From the NCBI GenBank assembly GCA_035426385.1, contig DAOLZQ010000048.1:1-23889 (forward strand): a stretch of DNA of 23,889 bases, in the 5' to 3' direction. This document shows positions 7,735 through 14,186 of this stretch, piece by piece. Under the pieces are notes generated by a model. That model was not told the DNA's origin. It did not search any database and saw only the letters and a list, made by a program, of their open reading frames with translations. Position 1 is the stretch's first letter, and every line of letters starts with the position of its first letter. The stretch is from Parvibacillus sp035426385. GTDB taxonomy: Bacteria > Bacteroidota > Bacteroidia > Chitinophagales > Saprospiraceae. A program made the position numbers and the translations under genes.

Positions 7735-7925
7735 AGAATTATTTATTTTAAGTTTCCGGAATTTATGGAAAGTGTGGGTTATACTCTACTAACTAAATTA
7801 AGGATTATGAGTGGTATGTACAAAGTTAGGTCATACTATCTTGGAGAAAATAAGTAGAAAACCATGTTGAAGTCAAATTGAGAAACCTTTTTCCAACAAA
7901 TCAAGGTAACATTCGTTACAGTGAC

Positions 7926-7933
7926 TATCTTTG
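7926..7933 (+). promoter_or_regulatory. Likely -7 element of the frr promoter
   Basis: TATCTTTG matches TAnnTTTG and lies 35 bases before the frr ATG. I see no good TTTG at the expected distance upstream, so only the -7 half is supported. The rest of the 233-base gap from rlpA (7735-7967) shows nothing else. Confidence 0.4.
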
Positions 7934-7967
7934 GCCTTAATACTGAGCAATAAATATTAAAAAAAAT

Positions 7968-8534
7968 ATGACACTTGAAGAAGTAAATAAGATCATTGAC
8001 AAGGCCACCTCTCAGATGGAGCAGGCACTTGAACATCTCAATCATGAGCTGTCCAAAGTTCGCACCGGCAAAGCTTCTCCCGGCCTCGTACAGGAAATTA
8101 AAGTCGAATATTATGGTACGCCCACGCTACTCAGCCAAGTGGCCAATGTATCCGCGTCAGATGCAAAGACCATCGTAATTCAGCCGTGGGAAAAACCAAT
8201 GCTGAAGGTTATCGAAAATGCCCTCTTCGAGGCGAATCTCGGTATCACACCCATGAATGACGGTGAAGTGATTCGCCTGACCATCCCGCCCATGACTGAG
8301 GACCGACGTAAGGACCTGGTCAAGCAAGCTAAGCATCTAGCTGAAGAAGCTAAGATCAGTATTCGCAATGTCCGCCGTGATAGTATGGAGGCCATCAAGA
8401 AAATGGTCAAAGACGGTCTTGCTGAGGATATGGGAAAAAGAAAAGAGGATGAAGTTCAGAAGCTTACTGATGAGCATTCTGATAAGGCACTCAAATATGC
8501 AGAGGCCAAAGAAAAGGATATCCTTACTATCTGA
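7968..8534 (+). CDS. frr: Ribosome recycling factor
   Basis: With EF-G it splits the post-termination ribosome so that it can start again. The 188-residue protein has normal length and both domains: domain I helices with LSKVRTGKASPGLV (28-41), the domain II segment VEYYGTPTLLSQVANVSASDAKTI (47-70), PWEKPMLKVIENAL, then IRLTIPPMTEDRRKDLVKQAK (the hinge region) and a long C-terminal helix with VRRDS and DEVQKLTDE. It differs from the usual RTGRASP only by Lys for Arg. ATG start after an A-rich leader without Shine-Dalgarno sequence. The next gene begins within 40 bases on the same strand, so cotranscription is likely. Confidence 0.98.
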   Translation: MTLEEVNKIIDKATSQMEQALEHLNHELSKVRTGKASPGLVQEIKVEYYGTPTLLSQVANVSASDAKTIVIQPWEKPMLKVIENALFEANLGITPMNDGEVIRLTIPPMTEDRRKDLVKQAKHLAEEAKISIRNVRRDSMEAIKKMVKDGLAEDMGKRKEDEVQKLTDEHSDKALKYAEAKEKDILTI

Positions 8535-8572
8535 GTCTGGAAACAAAACGCACTGATTTACTGCATTTTCTG

Positions 8573-9802
8573 TTGCATGGTAGTCAGGGTGCATCTCTGC
8601 CGGTCCATGATGAATGGCCTTTGTCGGAGGAAACTCCGCTCCTGGCACGATTCTACATGCTCGATAGCTTGTACACTTATGCCGGGATAGAGAAAAGTGA
8701 GGCCGCTTTGCCACCTCCTGCGTCTGAAGAGAAATATCCGTATTCGGCGGATGAAATCGCAATTGCCTTTATTGCGGCGGATAAAAAGGTACAACAATAT
8801 TTACGTCCTTATTTGACCTTTGTCCATCTACGGGTAGGTAAACTATTTCATCCATATCTCATCGCGGAGGTAATGAATAATCCAGGGGAGTGGAAGAAAC
8901 TTCAGTCTGCTCTAACCCTCCTCCTGCGGAAGCGCGCTCACTGGATGGCAGATAAGGATGTACGTTGGGCATGGTGGTCGCAGTCTCTAAGTCCAGTAAG
9001 CGCAGACGGACGAACTAATCCGGTTTATTTTACAGCATTGCGCCAGATTAAGCCCGACATTGCATTGGAAAATATGCTTCAAGAGTGGGCAGAGAAAGAA
9101 ACAGATATCCGAAATTTGCTCTTTGAGATCATAAGTATTCATCCACGAAAATCAGATCTTCCTTTTTTTCGCTTAGCTGCACCGCTGCTCAAAGGCAAGC
9201 GAAAAAAGATGGCCGCTTTGATTCTGCGATTTTTGGAAGGTGATCCACCTGACATAGATGAAACTATAGATATTATAAAAGCCGAAAGCAATCCGACTGA
9301 GGTCATAAATCTATTCCTGATACTGTGCTTCCAATCAGGAGATAGTTCCCGGGGCAATCAATTATTAAGCCACTTATATTCCACAGGTGCCGAGATTTAT
9401 CAGCTGGATACATTGTCCGAATATCTCTATTCAGTTCAGAATAAGGGAAATTTATATTTGTATAACGAGCCTTTGGAATCTCCGTGTAAGCCTGGAGTAA
9501 GGCATTTAATTTATAATTTATTGGTGCACCGATCCTTCTTATTTAGCAGCGCCATTGCTGAAGAACTTATCGAGTATTTGGTGAGCAGGGAAAAAGATAA
9601 AAACACCCGTGAGAAAGTAATTCTCAATTTGGCATGCAGTATTCCACTCAGTCAGTTAACTGCCTTAGCTCAGTTGGTGGAGTATGAAAGTGCCTACGCC
9701 CGATTAGGTAAGAAATTATTCAAATTGCCACTGGAACAGGCTTTGATATATATTCGAACTTTTAGACAATTAACAGAAGGAGTGTTCTTGAATGATGAAT
9801 GA
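8573..9802 (+). CDS. DUF5691-like helical repeat protein
   Basis: Cytoplasmic protein of at least 409 residues, no signal peptide or membrane segment. It looks like DUF5691: an N-terminal FLLHGSQ where the family has an ALLGT element, a middle segment LTLLLRKRAHWMADKDVRWAW resembling the GxRGxWL...N-x-W region, and then HEAT-like helices (NMLQEWAEKETDIRNLLFEI, HPRKSDLPFFRLAAPLLKGKRKKMAALILRFL). Function is unknown; in other genomes the family often sits by MoxR ATPases and SWIM-domain genes, which are absent here. Start is uncertain: TTG 8573 is the first ATG/GTG/TTG codon in frame, but CTG 8537, three bases after the frr stop, would restore the conserved N-terminus. The last codons (Asn-Asp-Glu-stop) run into the tandem repeat that follows. 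Confidence 0.7.
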   Translation: MHGSQGASLPVHDEWPLSEETPLLARFYMLDSLYTYAGIEKSEAALPPPASEEKYPYSADEIAIAFIAADKKVQQYLRPYLTFVHLRVGKLFHPYLIAEVMNNPGEWKKLQSALTLLLRKRAHWMADKDVRWAWWSQSLSPVSADGRTNPVYFTALRQIKPDIALENMLQEWAEKETDIRNLLFEIISIHPRKSDLPFFRLAAPLLKGKRKKMAALILRFLEGDPPDIDETIDIIKAESNPTEVINLFLILCFQSGDSSRGNQLLSHLYSTGAEIYQLDTLSEYLYSVQNKGNLYLYNEPLESPCKPGVRHLIYNLLVHRSFLFSSAIAEELIEYLVSREKDKNTREKVILNLACSIPLSQLTALAQLVEYESAYARLGKKLFKLPLEQALIYIRTFRQLTEGVFLNDE

Positions 9803-9803
9803 T

Positions 9804-9901
9804 GAGTGATAAATTATGAGTGATAAGTGATAAATTATAAGTGATAAGTGATAAATTATGAATGATAAGTGATAAATTATGAGTGATAAGTGATAAATGA
9901 T
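9804..9901. repeat. 21-bp tandem repeat array
   Basis: Four 21-base units (9818-9838, 9839-9859, 9860-9880, 9881-9901) of the form GAGTGATAAGTGATAAATTAT, preceded by a 14-base partial copy (9804-9817). Units differ at one to three positions. Each is itself built from a heptamer close to GTGATAA. The repeat-like sequence GATGAATGATGAG extends leftward into the stop codon of the upstream gene. A different short repetition (AATTAG/GAATTACGAATTA, 9935-9953) follows. It lies between convergent genes. Confidence 0.9.
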
Positions 9902-9982
9902 AAGTGATTAATTAAGGGGTAACTATGAAATATCAATTAGGAATTACGAATTAAAAACATATATGATGGGATTGTACAGTGA

Positions 9983-10297
9983 CTAATGCTTATTGCTCTC
10001 ATATGCTGACAAAAGTGCTTCATTTACAAAATCTCTATCAACACTATCTAGCACAAATGTCGTAGCACCTTTTTCTCCCCATTTATTTGGCACCGGGAAA
10101 ATATGTGCTGAATCCATTTTACAGAAGATGCCTTGTTCTTCCGGAGTCAGAAAAATATTGGCCGTATTATCTGTAGGCAGATAAGTGGCAAACATCTGCT
10201 TTCCTATTATATGAAAACCCACCCGGTCAAAATGAGGTTTCTGGCCTGTGCCGGGAAAGGCTAAAGCCATGTCTTTAAATTCTTCTGCATTAATCAT
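9983..10297 (-). CDS. MmcQ/YjbR family protein
   Basis: Small cytoplasmic protein of 104 residues in the YjbR/MmcQ (CyaY-like double-wing) family. Seen: FPGTGQKPHFDRVGFHIIGKQMF (15-36 region), FATYLPTDNTANIFLTPEEQ with the family's A-x-hydrophobic-x-hydrophobic-x-P-E-E-Q pattern, FPVPNKWGEKGATTFVLDSV, and a C-terminal helix VNEALLSAYE. Relatives are proposed to bind DNA on structural grounds, but no biochemical role is settled. ATG start, single gene, convergent with the DUF5691-like gene across the tandem repeats. The 390 bases upstream hold no gene. Confidence 0.85.
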   Translation of the reverse strand: MINAEEFKDMALAFPGTGQKPHFDRVGFHIIGKQMFATYLPTDNTANIFLTPEEQGIFCKMDSAHIFPVPNKWGEKGATTFVLDSVDRDFVNEALLSAYESNKH

Positions 10298-10687
10298 ACA
10301 AACCTAAAATTACGATTATATTTTAAATGATTATAATTGGTATTGATAATTATTCTATCTCGTAAAAGCTGACATTAAAGACAACAATAAACAAAATTAA
10401 TACTAGTCAATATTCTGTTGCTAATAAGTGCCGTAGTCACTCTACATTTTGTAATGCCATTTTAATCCGATGATAACTATGACGTGTTTTTGAATGCAAC
10501 AGGTACATCATATATTTATTTTACCAATTGTCTTTCTATGGTACGAATTAAAGCGATCGGATTGATTTTGCATTCCAAGCTTTAGATGCTTGGTGAGGAC
10601 ACCTAGTATGGTTCAGAGAGGGAATTTGTAACTGTTCGCCTTGCAACAACACAGCAAAAACAAAATCAATGAAAACTTAAATATATT
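10298..10687. other. Intergenic region, one small hairpin
   Basis: No ORF with a believable protein is seen on either strand across these 390 bases. The only structure I notice is the inverted repeat CCAAGC (10575-10580), seven-base loop, GCTTGG (10588-10593), without a following T run. It may be the 3' end signal of the hicB transcript (about 100 bases past its stop) or chance. Confidence 0.5.
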
Positions 10688-11080
10688 TTAAAGTAAAAAC
10701 TGAACTTCTACGAGCTCACGACCTATTTGCTGAACACCTTGTAGAATACGTTTTGTCTGAAGCGCAGATGGTTTTTTGATTCCTTTGATATATTGAGCTA
10801 AAAGACTTTGGTTCATTCCTATGCGCTCAGAAAGCGCTTTCGCATTGATGACTTTATAAAGGGTAAAGAAACTTTCTAGGTCATATTCAAACTGTATTTC
10901 ATCAATAGTATATTTAAAGCCTTTCTCTTCAAATGACAGATTTACTGCCTCCAAAATACTAGATTTAAGTTCGACAAACGTTTTGGCTTCCGTTGCAATA
11001 AAATACCTACCTACCATAGTTTGGGCACTAAAGCCGGTATCTTCTTTAGTAACTGTTATTTTTGTTTTTGGCTTTTTCAT
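10688..11080 (-). CDS. hicB: HicB-type antitoxin with HTH domain
   Basis: Protein of 130 residues with the two-part layout of HicB antitoxins: an N-terminal partial RNase-H-like fold (KITVTKEDTGFSAQTMVGRYFIATEAKTFVEL, with the following helix EAVNLSFEEKGF), and a C-terminal XRE-type helix-turn-helix (INAKALSERIGMNQSLLAQYIKGIKKPSALQTKRIL, about 78-113) that would bind its own promoter. Such proteins neutralise the HicA mRNA interferase. Its ATG overlaps the stop of the broken hicA upstream (ATGA), the usual hicAB layout. Because the toxin is frameshifted, this antitoxin looks orphaned. It may still act as a DNA-binding repressor or protect against a related HicA elsewhere, which is inference. 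Confidence 0.85.
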   Translation of the reverse strand: MKKPKTKITVTKEDTGFSAQTMVGRYFIATEAKTFVELKSSILEAVNLSFEEKGFKYTIDEIQFEYDLESFFTLYKVINAKALSERIGMNQSLLAQYIKGIKKPSALQTKRILQGVQQIGRELVEVQFLL

Positions 11081-11272
11081 CGTTTTGTCGTTTTAATGTT
11101 TGCCTGTTTTGGTATTTTAGTCAATAAACCTTTTTTGACTTCTTTGCCTGAATGATAGGGGACAGTAAGTTGTTCATGTTTTGTAGGGTGCTGGATACTA
11201 CGTGGTTTCCTTTTGTCTCATCTCATACCAACCGTCAGTTTTGAGCAACTTAAAAAGTTCATTGTATTTCAT
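11077..11272 (-). pseudogene. hicA: HicA mRNA interferase toxin, frameshifted
   Basis: Reverse-strand translation from ATG 11272 gives MKYNELFKLLKTDGWYEMRQK, the classic start of HicA, then hits TAG at about 11200-11198. In the next frame the rest of the protein is intact: RSIQHPTKHEQLTVPYHSGK, continuing EVKKGLLTKIPKQANIKTTKR and a TGA that overlaps the hicB start. Restoring two missing bases between 11215 and 11201 gives a 65-residue HicA with a GNH motif in the place of the catalytic Gly-Ser-His. So the lesion is two single-base losses at the active-site histidine. Two sequencing errors are an alternative, but they would have to fall within about ten bases. The reading as a HicA relic rests on both halves fitting the family and on the neighbouring hicB. 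Confidence 0.85.
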
Positions 11273-11465
11273 GGGTATAGAGGTAATAAATATATTACTT
11301 ATAACGATCGATAATAATGAATATATTTTACTTTAAATTAAATGGATTATTACCTCGTGAGACTCTTAATAGGCTTCTCGATCAAGCCAATAATGAGGAA
11401 ATGAAACGACAAAATAGTGGGTGGTTTCGGATCATTTGTTATCCATCAGCCCAACTTATTCCAAA
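11273..11465. other. Short spacer between hicA relic and tRNA terminator
   Basis: Contains the upstream region of the hicAB locus (minus strand). A plus-strand ORF from ATG 11317 runs through the terminator and into the tRNA gene, so I do not count it as a gene. No operator-like palindrome stands out. Confidence 0.4.
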
Positions 11466-11496
11466 AGAAAAAGGCCTCCATTTTGTGGAGACCTTT
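11466..11496 (-). terminator. Rho-independent terminator of tRNA-Val
   Basis: On the minus strand AAAGGTCTCCA (11496-11486) pairs with TGGAGGCCTTT (11480-11470) around a five-base loop, with one G-T pair, and is followed by TTTCTTTT. It lies 12 bases past the 3' end of the tRNA gene. Confidence 0.8.
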
Positions 11497-11508
11497 GATA
11501 ATTATGGG

Positions 11509-11583
11509 TGGGAGCAAAGGGATTCGAACCCCTGACCCTCTCGGTGTAAGCGAGATGCTCTGAACCAGCTGAGCTATGCTCCC
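11509..11583 (-). tRNA. tRNA-Val (anticodon UAC)
   Basis: Read from the minus strand, GGGAGCA (11583-11577) pairs with TGCTCCC (11516-11510). The D arm is GCTC/GAGC, the anticodon stem TCTCG/CGAGA, the loop CTTACAC with anticodon TAC (UAC), and the T arm AGGGG-TTCGAAT-CCCTT with one G-U pair. Discriminator base A at 11509. The 75-base gene does not encode CCA (the next bases are CCC), so CCA must be added by the nucleotidyltransferase. It reads GUA and probably other GUN valine codons. It has its own promoter and terminator. Confidence 0.97.
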
Positions 11584-11602
11584 GTTTTTCAAAAAAGTTC
11601 GG

Positions 11603-11632
11603 CAAAGATACACCTTTGTGTTAGTTTTCAAA
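11603..11632 (-). promoter_or_regulatory. Bacteroidota-type promoter of tRNA-Val
   Basis: On the minus strand, TTTG (11632-11629), an 18-base spacer and TATCTTTG (11610-11603), both elements perfect. The -7 box lies 19 bases before the mature tRNA 5' end, giving a short leader to be removed by RNase P. Confidence 0.7.
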
Positions 11633-11656
11633 AGTATTCAGAAATTTTATGAAATT

Positions 11657-12514
11657 TTAATGTTTAAATGTTGCTTTCATTCCACGCAGCATACGTTCTG
11701 CCGTCCAGTTATAAGGCACCATAAGTCTTCGAACCATCTGGAGAGGTAACTCCGGATCGCGCTTATCAGCTAGTATGAAGGAAAGTTTATAGTATTTTGC
11801 CAGTTCGGCTGCTGCACCATGATTGTTCGAGCCAAAGGGATAAGCCCAGTACTCCACCGGCTTGCCGATGATCTCTTCCAGCTTCTGCTGTGGCTCTACA
11901 GATTGCTTTTGCCAGTCTTCAGTAGTGTATTTTCGGGCATCGTGGTGATCCCATGAATGGCAACCGATGGTGTGACCTCGATCTGATAGCGCTTTGATCT
12001 GCTCGCGGCTCATGTAGTTTTTCTTACCCATGGTAATAGTCATTATGAAAAAGGTACCTTTCTGGCCATGACTCTCCAGCACGGGTGCACATATGTCAAA
12101 ATGCTCGATCCGGTTGTCATCAAAGGTGAGTAAGACCGGTTTCCCGGGAAGTGTATCACCGAAGGCGAGATAATTATACAATTGATCGGGTGAGATGGTG
12201 TGATAGCCACTATCAGACAGCATCTGCATTTGTGCTTTGAAAGCTGCTTCATTTACCGAATAGGTATCGTTCGGACGGCTCTGTCGCACCCGGTGGTAAC
12301 ACAGCACCGGCACTTCCGGTCGATTCATGATCTCAGCTGCAGAGGCTATCTGCCGATTATCTTTCGGCGAGTTCGGGGTGTCGGATGTTTTAGCTGTTAT
12401 TGAATCCTTAGCAAGGTCAGAAGATGTATCATTTTTCTCTTTTGGCTGAGGACCACAGGATGAAAATCCTGTAAATAAGAGAATAAGTAGAATAGCTATC
12501 GGTGAAATTCGCAT
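11657..12514 (-). CDS. Polysaccharide deacetylase family lipoprotein
   Basis: NodB-fold (CE4) hydrolase anchored as a lipoprotein. The signal sequence ends in a lipobox GFSSC with Cys20, followed by a polar linker to about residue 60. The catalytic domain begins with VPVLCYHRV (68-76), then LLTFDDNR (128-135) with the metal-binding/catalytic Asp pair 132-133, KGTFFIM, and GHTIGCHSWDHHD (180-192) where His186 and His190 complete the metal triad; WAYPFGSNN supplies the later substrate-groove motif. The usual TFDDG is TFDDN here, a variant seen in PgaB-like deacetylases. Length 285 is normal. It should remove N-acetyl (or O-acetyl) groups from a surface polysaccharide or peptidoglycan; the substrate is unknown and no polysaccharide synthesis genes are nearby. 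ATG start, 74 bases from the tRNA gene. Confidence 0.9.
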   Translation of the reverse strand: MRISPIAILLILLFTGFSSCGPQPKEKNDTSSDLAKDSITAKTSDTPNSPKDNRQIASAAEIMNRPEVPVLCYHRVRQSRPNDTYSVNEAAFKAQMQMLSDSGYHTISPDQLYNYLAFGDTLPGKPVLLTFDDNRIEHFDICAPVLESHGQKGTFFIMTITMGKKNYMSREQIKALSDRGHTIGCHSWDHHDARKYTTEDWQKQSVEPQQKLEEIIGKPVEYWAYPFGSNNHGAAAELAKYYKLSFILADKRDPELPLQMVRRLMVPYNWTAERMLRGMKATFKH

Positions 12515-12633
12515 GGATCAATTTAAATTATTGCTATAAAGGTAAGTTAGCGGATGAAATAAAATAGTGCAATAATATTTCTATTGAAAAATGACTCCAA
12601 TTATTTTCTCACCCGGCTAATGTAACAAGTCTA

Positions 12634-12664
12634 TTTCCCGAAATAGTTAATTTACCTACCTTTG
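12634..12664 (+). promoter_or_regulatory. Bacteroidota-type promoter upstream of the TPR membrane protein
   Basis: TTTC (12634-12637), 19-base spacer, perfect TACCTTTG (12657-12664). The ATG of the downstream gene is at 12685, leaving a leader of about 14 bases. Confidence 0.65.
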
Positions 12665-12684
12665 CAGCCTAAATTTTAAAATCT

Positions 12685-13284
12685 ATGTATTCGATCAATA
12701 TATATCTGCGCTTTGCCCTTATTGCAGGGTTGATAATCCTGGGGGGTATTCTTAATTACTTCAATGGCTTTTGGTACGCTTTCATTTTTTATTTAGGTGC
12801 GTTGGTATTGATAGTCGGATATATTATTACCGGTACCGTGCAGTCAGCTACTATGTTCCTGCAGGTGCAAGATTTTGAATCAGCTAAAAAGAGGCTGGCG
12901 CTCACCTTCTTTCCAAAGATACTCTTCGGCCCGGCTAAATCGGCTTATTATATGCTGAAGGGAGCTATAGCTATGCAGGGTAAGGATTATGATGAAGCTC
13001 AACATTATTTTAAAGTGAGTGAAAATACCAAATATACCTCAGACAATGAACGCGCCATGATCTACCTGCAACAGGCCAATGTGGCTGCGCTAAAAAATAA
13101 CGTTCGGGAGGCACAGCAGTTTTTTGAAAAGACAAAGGGTCTTAAGATCACAGAGCAGGCTATCAAGGATCAGATGAAACAGTTTGAACAAGCACTCAAG
13201 CAACGTTCAGGTGTAACTATGAACCAGCGCATGATGGCCGCCAACCGTGGTGGCACCAAGCAGCGCCGACCTAAGATGAGATAA
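12685..13284 (+). CDS. Membrane-anchored TPR-like protein
   Basis: Protein of 199 residues of unknown function. Two adjacent hydrophobic helices (about 7-26 and 30-50) form a membrane hairpin; the remainder is cytoplasmic or periplasmic and helical. Tetratricopeptide-like pairs are visible: SAYYMLKGAIAMQGKDYDEAQHYFKV (about 92-117) and AMIYLQQANVAALKNNVREAQQFFEKT (about 124-150). The tail is strongly basic (NRGGTKQRRPKMR), typical of a segment that may contact nucleic acid or lipid headgroups. ATG start just after a consensus promoter. It stands alone and converges on the Omp28-like gene, with only 23 bases between the stops and no obvious hairpin. Confidence 0.7.
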   Translation: MYSINIYLRFALIAGLIILGGILNYFNGFWYAFIFYLGALVLIVGYIITGTVQSATMFLQVQDFESAKKRLALTFFPKILFGPAKSAYYMLKGAIAMQGKDYDEAQHYFKVSENTKYTSDNERAMIYLQQANVAALKNNVREAQQFFEKTKGLKITEQAIKDQMKQFEQALKQRSGVTMNQRMMAANRGGTKQRRPKMR

Positions 13285-13307
13285 TCATCGTCTGATTCAT
13301 TTTTTAC

Positions 13308-14168
13308 TTACTTGATTTTGGCTTGTACGGCTTGCAGTACATAGCCCACGTTCAGTTGCTGACCATTGATCTCAGGCTTCTGATTGTAATCAGAGATAAA
13401 AGCAACTACACTACAATTCTTTGCTACCCACCAACCTGCTTCTGTGGGTAGTATAAATTCGTATGTTTTGGTGAGTGGTGTTCCTACTTGCAGAGAGGTG
13501 GCCAATGCATCTCCATTAAGGTCGGACAGCATCTGACGGAAGACATGATTGTGTACATAATCTTTCTTGTAATCTGTATTGTCTTCTTGTGGATCGATAA
13601 TATCGGACTCGGTCACCAACGCATGCAATCTGATGGCGCCGTCAAAACTTTGACGAGGTGTGATAGTGATCACCGATTTCAACTTTCTATCGCCTTCATT
13701 GAAGGTATTGGTGATGGAGATGAGTGCTACCGGTTTGGACTGTATCTCAGTCTCGATATTGGCCAGAACGTCGGTCTGACCCAAAAGAAACTCATCTTGC
13801 GGATTGTACTTTTTTCTATTGAGGGTCACTGCGGGCTTACCGAGATAGAATCCCATGATCTCCTCGAGTTGATTGCCGCTCGGTGTGCGAAAATCGTATT
13901 TACTTATAAATCCTGGTTTGGTGATGGGATCTCCCAGAAAATTGGTGTGATAAGCCACTGCGACCACTCTGCCTGGATACAGATCTTCGAGCTGTGCGAT
14001 CTGACGTGCTGCATTGGGACAGTTAGGGCATTTCACGCCTGTAAAATCTTCGATGAGGACTATCCGTTCGGATTGTATAGTTTGTACTTTAGGTACGATA
14101 ATTTCTTCCTCTTTACAACCGGAGAGAAGGCTAAAAATAAATAGGAGTACTGGAATATATTTTTTCAT
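13308..14168 (-). CDS. Omp28-related lipoprotein with CPNC thioredoxin-like motif
   Basis: Exported lipoprotein of 286 residues. Residues 1-17 are a signal sequence with lipobox LLSGC (Cys18), followed by a run of acidic residues. The thioredoxin-like part starts at VLIEDFTGVKCPNCPNAARQIAQL (37-60), with Cys47 and Cys50 as the redox pair, then VVAVAYHTNFLGDPI, and GKPAVTLNRKKY, where the Pro fits the cis-Pro position. The C-terminal half is beta-rich. This is the Omp28-like family of Bacteroidota; the function of its members is not established. It is the second gene of a pair: 18 bases follow the DUF6029 gene. Its thiol motif, and the CxxC proteins encoded on the other side of the shared promoter region, suggest an envelope thiol-redox role (inference). 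Confidence 0.85.
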   Translation of the reverse strand: MKKYIPVLLFIFSLLSGCKEEEIIVPKVQTIQSERIVLIEDFTGVKCPNCPNAARQIAQLEDLYPGRVVAVAYHTNFLGDPITKPGFISKYDFRTPSGNQLEEIMGFYLGKPAVTLNRKKYNPQDEFLLGQTDVLANIETEIQSKPVALISITNTFNEGDRKLKSVITITPRQSFDGAIRLHALVTESDIIDPQEDNTDYKKDYVHNHVFRQMLSDLNGDALATSLQVGTPLTKTYEFILPTEAGWWVAKNCSVVAFISDYNQKPEINGQQLNVGYVLQAVQAKIK

Positions 14169-14186
14169 TTTTCTTTCGATTTTTCT

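Noticed and set aside
9804..9912. CRISPR array
   Set aside because: The repeats are directly adjacent 21-mers without unique spacers and no cas gene is present, so this is an ordinary tandem repeat.
11317..11535. Plus-strand ORF of 72 codons beginning MNIFYFKLNG
   Set aside because: It runs through the tRNA-Val terminator and into the tRNA gene on the other strand, and its sequence resembles no family I know.
11446..11631. Minus-strand ORF with GSIAQLVQSISLTPRGSGVRI
   Set aside because: This is the translation of the tRNA-Val gene, a common false protein.
13285..13307. Terminator between the TPR membrane protein and the Omp28-like gene
   Set aside because: The 23-base gap has no inverted repeat; termination there would have to be rho-dependent or lie within the genes.
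13488..14144. Long plus-strand ORF of 218 codons
   Set aside because: It is antisense to the Omp28-like lipoprotein, whose lipobox and CPNC motif show the real frame.
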